Assembly (NCBI RefSeq): GCF_001666755.1
Contig: NZ_LZJC01000145.1
Span: 1-33,125 of the forward strand
Source: Mycobacterium sp. E1214
Lineage (GTDB): Bacteria > Actinomycetota > Actinomycetes > Mycobacteriales > Mycobacteriaceae
Length of the DNA: 33,125 nt
Reading direction: 5' to 3'
The notes under the pieces: generated by a model
The model's database searches: none
The model's input: only the letters and a program-made list of their open reading frames with translations
What the model was told of the DNA's origin: nothing
Translations under genes and position numbers: made by a program
Part shown: piece after piece, positions 1 to 6,982 of the stretch
How positions within the stretch are numbered: position 1 is the first letter of the stretch
How the letters are laid out: every line of letters starts with the position of its first letter

Positions 1-103
1 CCGACGCCGAGCTGGTGATCGTCGGCGGCCCGGCGCACGCGGCGCTGTCCGACGACGCGCAGGCCCAGCACTTGCAGCGCCTCGCCGGCCAGCTCGGCGT
101 CGG
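1..103. repeat. Fold-back inversion at left window edge (15-bp inverted repeat 1-15 / 89-103)
   Basis: Bases 1-15 (ccgacgccgagctgg) are the exact reverse complement of 89-103, enclosing 73 bases. Read on the plus strand, 2-103 encodes DAELVIVGGPAHAALSDD followed by AQAQHLQRLAGQLGV, which is what should follow ALPRVP in the minus-strand glycosyltransferase. The segment is therefore inverted relative to its gene. The most likely cause is a template-switch or fold-back chimera at the contig end. A real inversion between the two arms is possible but less likely, because the right end shows the same kind of structure. Confidence 0.85.
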
Positions 104-809
104 GTACCCGCGGCAATGCGCAGATCAGAGTTTCAAATCCCTTGCGCGGCACCAGCCGTCCGACCGAGACGATGCGCGGGCGGTCGGTGCGGGACGCGGC
201 CGGCCCGTCGGGGGAGAACGCCCGGGTGTCCACGCCGCACGGCACCACCGAGGTGCGGGAGCGGGCGCGGCCCATGCGGACCAGCTCGAAGACCTCGTCG
301 GTACTAGTGGCCGCGACCCAGCCGGCCTCGCGGGCGAGCCGGGCCTCGATCCGTATGCGGCAGTCCGGGCTGGTGTCGTCTGATCCCTGATGCAACCGCT
401 TGATCAACCCCAACGCGTGGAACGTCTGCACGGTGGGGACCCGGTGAGCGCGGGCGGCGCGCTGAGTGGCCACCCCCGACATCCAGAAGTGGCCGTGCGC
501 CACGTCGGGCGCCTCGGTGACCCACTGCCGCTCCAGGTAGGCGGCGAACCCGTACATGTATTGCAGCAGTTCGTCTTTCGGGAGCACGCGCGGCGGCCCG
601 GCCGGGACGTGCACCACCGAGTAGCCGTGCTGCGTCTCGACGACCTCCGGGAGCTGCGGGTCGTCGCGGCGCGTGTAGACCACCACGTCGTGGCCGCGGC
701 GGGCGAGCGCTGCCGACAGCTCGGCGACGTGGACGTTCTGGCCGCCCGCATCCACCCCGCCCAGATGGGCCAGCGGGCTGGCGTGTTCGGAGATCATCGC
801 GATTCTCAT
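1..809 (-). CDS. GT4-type glycosyltransferase, N-terminal part, running off the window
   Basis: This is the N-terminal and linker part of a retaining GT-B glycosyltransferase of the GT4/GT1 type, which transfers a sugar from a nucleotide sugar. The ATG at 809 has a good AAGGAG ribosome site just upstream. The N-terminus MRIAMISEHASP is followed by a glycine-rich donor loop, GGVDAGGQNVHV (residues 17-28), as in MshA-like enzymes. Later come PDVAHGHFWMSG, a CGVDTRAFSP motif, and the second Rossmann entry VSVGRLVPRKGFETL. True homology on this strand ends near base 89-104. The correct continuation, DAELVIVGGPAHAALSDD, is read from the opposite strand at 2-103, so the last ~30 codons here are an inversion artefact. 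It lies 17 bp downstream of the next glycosyltransferase and is probably co-transcribed with it. Acceptor and product are unknown. Confidence 0.85.
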   Translation of the reverse strand, partial: MRIAMISEHASPLAHLGGVDAGGQNVHVAELSAALARRGHDVVVYTRRDDPQLPEVVETQHGYSVVHVPAGPPRVLPKDELLQYMYGFAAYLERQWVTEAPDVAHGHFWMSGVATQRAARAHRVPTVQTFHALGLIKRLHQGSDDTSPDCRIRIEARLAREAGWVAATSTDEVFELVRMGRARSRTSVVPCGVDTRAFSPDGPAASRTDRPRIVSVGRLVPRKGFETLICALPRVPDAELAGEALQVLGLRVVGQRRVRRAADDHQLGV

Positions 810-826
810 GCGGGCTCCTTCGGAAT

Positions 827-1795
827 TCATCTGCACTGCTCCTCAATCACCTGGTCCCATTCGGCGAGGAATCTGTCGAGTCCGAAACGCGCGACCGCGA
901 ATTCACGCGCCGCCTTGCCTGCGGCCGCCGCCCGCGCCTGGTCGTTGAGGAAGTCCCGCAGGCCGCGGCCCAACGCGGCCGGGTCGGCGCTGACGATGCC
1001 CGCTTCTGCGGGGACGGCGAACGGCGCCATCGTGGTGCCGACGGCGACGACCGGCATGCCGAGCAGCATCGCCTCGATCAGCGACAGCCCCAGCGAGGTC
1101 CAGCGGGCGGTATGCAGGTAGGCGCGCCGGCGCGCGATCTCCTGCCACAGTTGCGGGGCGGCGACGTCGCCGCGTCCGGTCACCCCGCCGCCGTGGGTGG
1201 GCAGCAATTCCGTTCCCATGCCCCACACGTCGATCTGCGCGTACGCCGACAGCGGCGCCAACAGGTCGGCGCCCACCACCCGGCCGCGGCGTACCGGCTC
1301 GTTGATCATGGTCGCCACGCGCGGCATCTCGCCGGTGTACAGGGCGCCGGGGTCGGCGACGCCGTGGTCGATCACCCGCGTTGGTGCGTGGCCGTTGTCC
1401 CACATCAGCCGGTTGAAGTCGGTGACGTGCACGAGCAGGACGTCGTCGCGGTCGGCGACCACGTGCCTGCTTTCGGTGGGGCTGGGGCGCGGCGCGTTGT
1501 GCTCGACGTAGACGGCGGGCAGGTCCACACCCGCGCGGCGGCCGGTGCAGCGCGCGACGAGGTCCGCCTCGTGCGGGCGCTGCAGAATCACCAGATCGAT
1601 GTCCTGGCCGGCCAATTCCTCGAGGGGAATCTCGCGCGCGTGCGGCCACGACCGCCCGGCCAGGCCGATGCCGGCCTCGCCCCGGTCGGCGGCCACGGGC
1701 ATCAAGTACCGGTGCCGTCCGGCGACGAACGCCTGCGTCCACGACCCGTGAACATGCCAGAGCAGCACGTTCTTCGGTCCGCCAGAAGCCAGCAT
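827..1795 (-). CDS. Glycosyltransferase (GT-B fold, GT1/GT4-like)
   Basis: A 322-residue glycosyltransferase-like protein, a little short for GT4. It opens with a Rossmann-like strand (NVLLWHVHGSWTQAF). The C-terminal donor-binding region reads SLGLSLIEAMLLGMPVVAVGTT, in which the second glutamate of the usual E-x7-E motif is kept (LIEAM) but the first is absent. The body contains VYVEHNAPRPSP and VIDHGVADPGALYTGE, both typical of family members that sense a nucleotide-sugar phosphate. The ATG at 1795 follows a SigF-like promoter. The stop is 17 bp before the next glycosyltransferase start at 809, so the two form an operon. Donor, acceptor and product cannot be told from sequence; a stress-induced glycan or glycolipid is only an inference from the promoter. 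Confidence 0.8.
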   Translation of the reverse strand: MLASGGPKNVLLWHVHGSWTQAFVAGRHRYLMPVAADRGEAGIGLAGRSWPHAREIPLEELAGQDIDLVILQRPHEADLVARCTGRRAGVDLPAVYVEHNAPRPSPTESRHVVADRDDVLLVHVTDFNRLMWDNGHAPTRVIDHGVADPGALYTGEMPRVATMINEPVRRGRVVGADLLAPLSAYAQIDVWGMGTELLPTHGGGVTGRGDVAAPQLWQEIARRRAYLHTARWTSLGLSLIEAMLLGMPVVAVGTTMAPFAVPAEAGIVSADPAALGRGLRDFLNDQARAAAAGKAAREFAVARFGLDRFLAEWDQVIEEQCR

Positions 1796-1806
1796 GGAAG
1801 AGCCAA

Positions 1807-1831
1807 ATACCCTATAGGTGGTTCGCTAAAC
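1807..1831 (-). promoter_or_regulatory. SigF-like promoter, GTTT-N15-GGGTAT
   Basis: On the minus strand GTTT (1831-1828), a 15-base spacer and GGGTAT (1812-1807) match the mycobacterial SigF consensus (GTTT-N15-17-GGGTA) in both boxes. It ends 12 bases before the ATG at 1795, so the 5' leader would be very short. It should drive the two glycosyltransferase genes. Confidence 0.65.
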
Positions 1832-2008
1832 GGTGTTCTTGCGACGACTTCTGCGCCGTCGCGCGGCCGCGTGTCGCGCCGACGGTAACGCCGCGTCACC
1901 AGCCGCGATGCCGCCCGGGTCGGCACCGATCGTCCGGTGCGCTATCCAGTACGCGAACCGACGCCCACCTCGAAGCGAAATGGCGCGGGGGAGAAGCGGT
2001 TTGCCGCG

Positions 2009-3061
2009 TCAGGCGCTCTTGAGCAGCAGGGACGACGTCCTGCTGTGGCCCTTGGCCACGCGCCGGATCAGCATGCGGGTCGCCTTGTCCAGGATTTCCT
2101 GCGCGGCGTCGGGATCGCTGGCTCGCTCGGCGCGGCGCACCGCGGCGGCGATCGTCTGGCCCTGCTCGTAGGCGGTGACCACCCGCGGGTCCACGTAGGA
2201 GGCGCGCGCCACCGCGGGGGTGTTGCCGAGCTCCTGGGAGACCTCCTTCATCACGGCGGATTCGACACGCTTGGCGACGCGCCGGGAGACGACGGGATCG
2301 GCGTCGGCGAACGCCGACGCCGCCAGCACCGTGCCGTGCCAGGTCCGCAGGTCCTTGACGCTGTAGTCGGCGCCGACGAGCTCCTTGAAGCGCGCGTTCA
2401 GGTCATCCGAGCGGAGCTCGACCCAACCGGTCGAGGTGCGGCACACCAGCAACCGCTCGGTGCGCTCGGGGCGGCGCATCAGCGCGCGCACCGCCCGCAC
2501 CACCTCCGCGTCCTCGATCTCGACGCAGCGGCGCACCCCGCTCTTGGCGGGGAAGTCGAATCCGACCGCCTTGCGCCCGACGGCCACGTGTTCGCACAAC
2601 AGCGTCGCCAACCCGTACGACTCGTGCTCCTCGGCGTACTGCTCGCCGCCGGCCCGGAAGTAGCCGCGGTCGAGCAGCCGCAGCGCCAGCGCGAGCACCC
2701 GCTTGCGCGTTAATCCGCTGCGCGCCAGGTCTTTCGCGATGGCCGCGCGCCACGCGGGCAGGCGGGTGGACAACTCCAGCACCCGGTCGAACTTCTCTTC
2801 GGCGCGTTCTTGTTGCCACGCGACGTGGTAGAGGTACTGGCGGCGGCCCGCCGCGTCGGTGCCGACGGCCTGGATGTGGCCGTTGGCGTACGGCGCGATC
2901 CACACGTTCTTCCACGCCGGCGGGATCACCAGCTCCTTGATGCGCTGCAAGTCCTGCGGATCGCTGAGCAATTCACCGTCGAGGCCGTAATAGGCGAATC
3001 CCTTACCCCGACGCTTGCGCGAGAACCCCGGCTTGCTCAGGACGCTGCGACGCAGGCGCAT
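2009..3061 (-). CDS. DNA topoisomerase IB (poxvirus type)
   Basis: A 350-residue type IB topoisomerase, which relaxes supercoils through a 3'-phosphotyrosyl intermediate. The N-terminal domain carries the family pattern GFSRKRRGKGFAYYG and IPPAWKNVWIAPYANGHIQA. The catalytic domain has KDLRTWHGT (an active-site Arg) and, near the C-terminus, NTPAVARASYVDP with the nucleophilic tyrosine in SYVDP. The ATG at 3061 is chosen over an upstream start because GGGAGG lies 5 bases before it. Many actinobacteria carry this gene in stress clusters besides their essential type IA and II enzymes. A weak SigF-like box (GTGT-N16-GGGTAA, 3095-3120) lies upstream. The gene is complete and all visible motifs are intact. 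Confidence 0.93.
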   Translation of the reverse strand: MRLRRSVLSKPGFSRKRRGKGFAYYGLDGELLSDPQDLQRIKELVIPPAWKNVWIAPYANGHIQAVGTDAAGRRQYLYHVAWQQERAEEKFDRVLELSTRLPAWRAAIAKDLARSGLTRKRVLALALRLLDRGYFRAGGEQYAEEHESYGLATLLCEHVAVGRKAVGFDFPAKSGVRRCVEIEDAEVVRAVRALMRRPERTERLLVCRTSTGWVELRSDDLNARFKELVGADYSVKDLRTWHGTVLAASAFADADPVVSRRVAKRVESAVMKEVSQELGNTPAVARASYVDPRVVTAYEQGQTIAAAVRRAERASDPDAAQEILDKATRMLIRRVAKGHSRTSSLLLKSA

Positions 3062-3094
3062 TGTTCCTCCCAGTTGTGTTAGCTGAGAAGACAA

Positions 3095-3120
3095 TTACCC
3101 GCCGCGCGAAGCGTTCACAC
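3095..3120 (-). promoter_or_regulatory. Possible SigF-like promoter for topoisomerase IB
   Basis: Minus strand GTGT (3120-3117), 16 bases, GGGTAA (3100-3095), 34 bases before the ATG at 3061. One mismatch in the -35 box. It is listed because the same pattern recurs in front of neighbouring operons. Confidence 0.35.
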
Positions 3121-3134
3121 GGTCGAGACGAAAA

Positions 3135-3162
3135 CGACCCGCCACGGCGCCGTGGCGGGTCG
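3135..3162 (-). terminator. Intrinsic terminator after the haemophore-like gene
   Basis: A perfect 28-bp palindrome: CGACCCGCCACGGC (3135-3148) followed by its reverse complement (3149-3162). On the minus strand it is followed by TTTTCG. It lies 15 bases past the stop of the gene at 3178, matching a rho-independent terminator. It also separates that gene from topoisomerase IB. Confidence 0.75.
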
Positions 3163-3177
3163 TCTCGAGAGCCGGGG

Positions 3178-3576
3178 TCAGCCGGCCATGAACTCCTGGT
3201 AAGCCGACTCCAGGGCCGGCGGCAGGGCCTTGACGTTGCACTGCCGTTCGGTGTCACCGATCGGCGACAGGATGCCGCGCAGGTCGTAGTACTCGTTGGG
3301 GTGCGCCGTGAAGTAGCTGCGCAGGTTCGACTCGGCCTGCGCGCGCGGCTGCCCGTACGCGGCCGTCACCACCTGGTTCGCGTCCGGGTGGGCGGCCAGG
3401 TACTGCTGCGCCGAGCCCTCGACCGAGGACACGGTCGAGTTCACGCCGCCGGGGCTGCAGTCGGGTGCTGCGGCTGCCGACGGAGCGCCGACGAAGCCCA
3501 TGGCGATTCCCCCGAGCAGACAGCCGACGCCCATGCCGGCAATTCGCCGGCGCGCGACATTACTGCTGATTTTCAT
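3178..3576 (-). CDS. Secreted haemophore-like haem-binding protein
   Basis: A 132-residue exported protein of the mycobacterial haemophore (MHB) family, the group that includes Rv0203, which binds haem outside the cell. The N-terminus is a clear Sec signal peptide: basic MKISSNVARRR, a hydrophobic stretch to about residue 30, then PSAAAA before PDCSPG as the cleavage site. The mature part has two cysteines (PDCS near the start, ERQCNV near the end) and the family helix pattern with TVSSVEGSAQQYLAAHP and SNLRSYFTAHPNEYYDLRGI. The ATG at 3576 is chosen because the signal peptide starts there; upstream codons look non-coding. It has its own terminator. Haem binding is inferred from the family. 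Confidence 0.85.
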   Translation of the reverse strand: MKISSNVARRRIAGMGVGCLLGGIAMGFVGAPSAAAAPDCSPGGVNSTVSSVEGSAQQYLAAHPDANQVVTAAYGQPRAQAESNLRSYFTAHPNEYYDLRGILSPIGDTERQCNVKALPPALESAYQEFMAG

Positions 3577-3823
3577 GATCAGTGTTGTCCTTCGATGTGA
3601 CAGAAACGATTTCTCGCGAATGAGGCTCCCGATCCTCGAATTCCACGGTAGCGGAAGTGAACAGCGCCGCCCGTTCGTTGACGACGAACGCCCGCCTTCC
3701 GCCGGCTCAGGCGTCTCCGATAACCGGCAATTAGCTAAGCGAATGATCAAAGGCGGTCGAAATCTCTTAACTTCGGGCGCCTCTTCTTAAGGAATCGCCA
3801 GCGCGTCGTGACGCAATCGTGAC

Positions 3824-4663
3824 CTAGGTCAGGCTCGGCTGGGCCCCGTCGAACGCCCCATCGAGGTTCCGAGTTCCCTTGGCGCCGTTGCTCGCCGGTG
3901 CGGCCGCGGGGCCGGCCGCAGCGTGGGACGACAGCCAACCGTCGATGTCCGGACCGAGCGCCACCGCGTGGCCCGAGGCCAGCAGCGCGCCGCCGCCCAG
4001 CGCTGCAACGGCGGGTTGCACCGGTCGAACAGGTCGGGTGTCACCCTGCAGCGCAAGCACTTTCGCCGTCAGCTCGGGCAGTCGCAGGGTGTGCGGACCG
4101 GTGATGGCCCGCGGCGTGTGGGTTTGGCCCAGGGCCGCCTCGACGAGCACGTCGGCGACGGTGTCGGCGGCTATCGGCTGAATCAGCCAATCCTCGACGA
4201 CGACCTCGTCGGGGCCGACGTTCACCGCGTCGGCGTTGGTCGCGAACTCGTACCAGTGCGTGGACTTCACGATCGTCGTCGGCACGGGCCCGTCGAGCAG
4301 GACGTCCTTGGCCGCCCGCTTGGCCTCGCAGTAGGGGTAGCCGTCGAAGGCGGGATCCTCGATGCCGGCCATGGTGGCGGCCACCAGCCGCCGGACCGCC
4401 CGCTCTACGCACGCGTTCACGATGTTGCGGGCGGCGGTCACCAGCGTCTCGGCGATGTCCATGCCGATGTCCGGGGGCGTCGGGTTGGTGACGTCGATCG
4501 CCACGTCGACGCCGTCCAGCGCACGGGACAGGTTGGCCCCGCTGACCACGTCGACGCCCTGCGCCCGCGAGATCTCGACCACCGCGACGTCGCGGCTCCT
4601 CAGCCGCGCCACCACCCGGGACCCGGCGGTTCCGGTCGCCCCCAGCACGGCGATGGTCGTCAT
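3824..4663 (-). CDS. NAD(P)-binding protein, NmrA / atypical SDR family
   Basis: A 279-residue Rossmann-fold protein. The N-terminal TIAVLGATGTAGSRVVARL holds the GxxGxxG dinucleotide-binding motif, as in NmrA-like and atypical SDR proteins. Further on are VDVVSGANLSRALDGVDVAID, typical of the second half of the fold, and YCEAKRAAKDVLL. The last ~40 residues are an Ala/Gly/Pro-rich tail. Such proteins are either redox-sensing regulators or reductases; sequence alone does not decide. The ATG at 4663 is preferred to the GTG at 4669 because of spacing from GGGAAG. A strong SigF-like promoter lies 30 bases upstream, back to back with one for csbD. Confidence 0.8.
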   Translation of the reverse strand: MTTIAVLGATGTAGSRVVARLRSRDVAVVEISRAQGVDVVSGANLSRALDGVDVAIDVTNPTPPDIGMDIAETLVTAARNIVNACVERAVRRLVAATMAGIEDPAFDGYPYCEAKRAAKDVLLDGPVPTTIVKSTHWYEFATNADAVNVGPDEVVVEDWLIQPIAADTVADVLVEAALGQTHTPRAITGPHTLRLPELTAKVLALQGDTRPVRPVQPAVAALGGGALLASGHAVALGPDIDGWLSSHAAAGPAAAPASNGAKGTRNLDGAFDGAQPSLT

Positions 4664-4692
4664 CTGCACCCGCTTCCCAATCGCCGCTAGTG

Positions 4693-4717
4693 CTACCCGG
4701 GGTTTCTCCCGTCAAAC
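4693..4717 (-). promoter_or_regulatory. SigF-like promoter, GTTT-N15-GGGTAG
   Basis: Minus strand GTTT (4717-4714), 15 bases, GGGTAG (4698-4693). It matches the SigF pattern closely and sits 29 bases before the NmrA-like start codon. Confidence 0.65.
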
Positions 4718-4755
4718 GCGGAGGCGAGCACCCGAATGCCCGCCACCGCGACCCC

Positions 4756-4780
4756 GTTTGATCGCGGGCCGACGGGGAAG
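4756..4780 (+). promoter_or_regulatory. Candidate SigF-like promoter for csbD, GTTT-N15-GGGAAG
   Basis: Plus strand GTTT (4756-4759), 15 bases, GGGAAG (4775-4780), 53 bases before the CsbD start. The -10 box differs from GGGTAT at two positions. CsbD is a general-stress protein in other bacteria, which fits. Confidence 0.4.
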
Positions 4781-4833
4781 CCCTACGCGAACGGGCGCAC
4801 GCCCGACAACACAGGGACCAGGGAGGTCAGGCA

Positions 4834-5070
4834 ATGGGGGACGACAAGAGCGGTCCGCAGGAAGCGGTGCAGGGCGGCGTCGAGGGCATCAAGGGCAAGG
4901 TCAAGGAGGTCGGCGGTGCCGTCCTCGGCAAGGATGACCTGGTCGAGGAGGGGCAGGCGCAGCAGGATAAGGCCGACGCGCAGCGCGACGCCGGCAAGAA
5001 GGAAGCCGAGGCGGAATCCGCCCGGGCCGGCGCCAAGGCCGCCGAGGAGCGCCAAAAGGACAATCAATAA
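4834..5070 (+). CDS. CsbD family stress protein
   Basis: A 78-residue, highly charged, alanine-rich protein of the CsbD family, small abundant proteins induced by general stress sigma factors (sigma-B in Bacillus). The hallmark is seen in the first 40 residues: QGGVEGIKGKVKEVGGAVLG followed by KDDLVEEGQAQQDKADAQRD. The rest is a Glu/Lys/Ala tail, probably helical or disordered. A GGGAGG ribosome site sits 8 bases before the ATG. The molecular role of the family is not settled. It is divergent from the NmrA-like gene, with facing SigF-like promoters between them. Confidence 0.92.
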   Translation: MGDDKSGPQEAVQGGVEGIKGKVKEVGGAVLGKDDLVEEGQAQQDKADAQRDAGKKEAEAESARAGAKAAEERQKDNQ

Positions 5071-5097
5071 TCAATACGGCGTAACTTTTCGCCGCCA

Positions 5098-5127
5098 GGG
5101 GTCCGGTCCGGGCGAGGGCCGGGCCCC
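5098..5127 (+). terminator. Possible terminator after csbD
   Basis: GGGGTCCGG (5098-5106) can pair with CCGGGCCCC (5119-5127) with one G-U pair and a 12-base loop, 28 bases after the CsbD stop. There is no T-run after it, so it is only a candidate. Confidence 0.35.
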
Positions 5128-5248
5128 TTCGGCGTAGGGTGTCAGAAACGCCGCCGACCGACGATCGGTGGTTTCAAATCGCCGCGCCGGGCTATCCCTG
5201 GCCTGACTGCCCGCATCGCGCAGCGTGGGTGGGTGAGCGAGGTGAGAC

Positions 5249-5539
5249 ATGGGCCTGAGCGACCGAGTCGCGAGCGTCGTCGCGTTCCTGCGCGTCGGCT
5301 ACCCCGGCCGGGCGCCCAGCCTCGGGTACTCACCGCTGCTGGCCCTGTTGCCGCGGCGGGTCGCCGACGACGAGCTCCCGGCCATCGCCCGGCGGCTGCT
5401 TGCGCCCACGCGACGCCGCGTCGACAGCGCCGATGTCGGGGTGGCGATCATCGGCGTCACCGACGAGATGCCCTCGGTCGAGGAGATCGACCGCGTCCGG
5501 CGGCTGGTGCACGCGATGGGGACGTCCAGCGACCGCTGA
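5249..5539 (+). CDS. DUF3349 domain protein
   Basis: A 96-residue protein of the mycobacterial DUF3349 family, small acidic proteins of unknown function. The typical pattern is seen: VASVVAFLRVGYPGRAPSLGY at the N-terminus, then PLLALLPRRVADDELPAIARRLL, and the conserved DVGVAIIGVTDEMPSVEEIDRVRR. There is no signal peptide or membrane segment. GAGGTGA precedes the ATG. A weak GTTT-N14-GGGCTA pattern at 5171-5194 could be another SigF-like promoter but is not convincing alone. Confidence 0.85.
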   Translation: MGLSDRVASVVAFLRVGYPGRAPSLGYSPLLALLPRRVADDELPAIARRLLAPTRRRVDSADVGVAIIGVTDEMPSVEEIDRVRRLVHAMGTSSDR

Positions 5540-5547
5540 GTACCGTC

Positions 5548-6312
5548 TCACTGCCGCTCGATGTCGACGACGAGCGGGCGGTGATCCGAGATGGACATCG
5601 GCTCGGCCGCGACGGCGTGCCCGCGCAGCGCCGGGTCGTCGGTCATGATGTGGTCGAGCTGCCGATTGGGGCTGTCGGCGGGGAACGTCTGCGCCGCCGC
5701 CAGCGGCCGCATGCCCGACCAGCGCTGCACGGTCGACGGGGTCATGTTGAGGTCACCCGTGAGCAGCCGCGGCCCCGGAAACCCGCGCAGGTCGTGCACG
5801 AGCCGGCGCAATTGGCGCCGATTCCAGCCGGGGACGAAGGACAGGTGGGTGTTGGCGACGGTCAGGCCCCCCGTCGGGGTGCGTAGCCGCGCGATGACGG
5901 CCGCGCGCGGCTCCTCGTCGACCACCATCACCCGGTTGGGGCCCGGGAGATACATCGGGAACCGCATTGGGATGCGGGGGAGCCGCACCACCTGCCAACT
6001 GTCCACCGGGTAGCGCGACAGCAGCGCGATGCCGTAGGCGGCGGTACCGGGCTGCTCTCGGCCAGTGGCCGCCATCCAGGTCGCCCCCGGGGTGCCTGAA
6101 ATGGCGGCGACGAAGCGGTGTTCGACGGCCCCCATCGCCTCGGCCGCGGCCGCGGTGAGGTCGGCGCGCTCCGAGCGCGGCTGGTCACAATCGACCTCCT
6201 GCAGGCTGAGGACGTCGGCGTCGAGGCGGCGCACGCAGTCGCGCAGCCGGTCCAGGTGGACGCCGTCGCCCACGGTTCGGCCGTGCAGGATGTTGAAAGT
6301 CGCTACCCGCAT
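5548..6312 (-). CDS. Endonuclease/exonuclease/phosphatase (EEP) family hydrolase
   Basis: A 254-residue metal-dependent phosphohydrolase of the EEP (DNase I / sphingomyelinase / inositol phosphatase) superfamily. Catalytic motifs in order: VATFNILHG at the N-terminus, LQEVD with the metal-binding Glu, LTVANTHLSF, LTGDLNMTPS with the Asp/Asn pair, and C-terminal SISDHRPLVVDIE with the catalytic Asp-His. The substrate may be DNA, a phospholipid head group or a phosphosugar; sequence does not decide. The ATG at 6312 is used because the conserved first strand starts there. It lies 43 bases behind the methyltransferase gene, so it may be the fifth gene of the GT2-ACAD-PIG-L-methyltransferase operon and act on the same product. 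Confidence 0.85.
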   Translation of the reverse strand: MRVATFNILHGRTVGDGVHLDRLRDCVRRLDADVLSLQEVDCDQPRSERADLTAAAAEAMGAVEHRFVAAISGTPGATWMAATGREQPGTAAYGIALLSRYPVDSWQVVRLPRIPMRFPMYLPGPNRVMVVDEEPRAAVIARLRTPTGGLTVANTHLSFVPGWNRRQLRRLVHDLRGFPGPRLLTGDLNMTPSTVQRWSGMRPLAAAQTFPADSPNRQLDHIMTDDPALRGHAVAAEPMSISDHRPLVVDIERQ

Positions 6313-6355
6313 GGGTCTTCGCCTACCCACTTTCCCGGTCGCGGACGCGCGCCGC

Positions 6356-6982
6356 TCAGCACGCGCCCGGCACGTCCTCACGGGCGGCGACCGACCGGCC
6401 GTCACCGGTGTCGAACACCTCGATCACCACGTCGTCGTCCCGGTAACACCCCACCCGTGTCAGGCCCGGCGTGGCCGCGATGACGGCGTGTGCCTCGTCG
6501 CCGGTCAGTGGGTAGTCCGCGACGTCGTGCCGCCAGTGGGCGGCGACCACGGTGGCGCCCGGCAGCAGCCGCGGACATTCCCGCCGCAGCGTCGCGCCGA
6601 GCGCCTCCGCCTGCAGGTAGTAGCCGACCTCGCTGAGCACCAGCAGGTCGAACGGGCCGTCCGGCCACGCCGCGTCCAGTGAGGCACGCAGTAGCGTCAC
6701 CCGGTCGCGGGCGCCCCCCCCCCGCCGCCGGGCGCCCGCGCCGCGCAGCGCCGCCTCGGCGACGTCCGCGGCGGTCACCCGCTCACAGCGCTCCGCCAAC
6801 CGCGCGGTCAGCGTCCCAATGGAACAGCCGGGCTCGAAGGCGTGCCGGTAGCGCTGCCGGGGCAGCAGCGCCAGCGTGATCGCGTACTTACGCCGCTCGT
6901 ACCACCGCGTCGCGAGCCGCCACGGATCCTCGGCCTCGACGTACATGCGGTCGAAGTACGCGTCGGGCAGCCGCGACGTCAC
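6356..6982 (-). CDS. Class I SAM-dependent methyltransferase (NodS-like)
   Basis: A 208-residue methyltransferase of the NodS-like class I group. The N-terminus, LPDAYFDRMYVEAEDPWRLATRWYERRKYAITLALLP, is diagnostic of this subfamily. The SAM site follows as AFEPGCSIGTLTARLAERC (motif I with the GxxxG loop), then VTAADVAEAAL and FDLLVLSEVGYYL (motif IV). The GTG at 6982 overlaps the PIG-L stop by 4 bases. In some bacteria this domain is fused to the PIG-L deacetylase, which supports their working together. A run of ten C at 6714-6723 encodes RRRGGGARD between two conserved motifs, a slippage or sequencing-error hot spot, though the frame stays open. N-methylation of a deacetylated amino sugar is inferred by analogy with NodB/NodS. 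Confidence 0.87.
   Translation of the reverse strand: MTSRLPDAYFDRMYVEAEDPWRLATRWYERRKYAITLALLPRQRYRHAFEPGCSIGTLTARLAERCERVTAADVAEAALRGAGARRRGGGARDRVTLLRASLDAAWPDGPFDLLVLSEVGYYLQAEALGATLRRECPRLLPGATVVAAHWRHDVADYPLTGDEAHAVIAATPGLTRVGCYRDDDVVIEVFDTGDGRSVAAREDVPGAC
6714..6723. repeat. Homopolymer of ten C inside the methyltransferase gene
   Basis: Ten consecutive C (ten G in the coding strand), the longest mononucleotide run I noticed in the window. It could cause frameshifts by slippage or reflect a base-calling error. As written, the gene is in frame on both sides. Confidence 0.9.
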
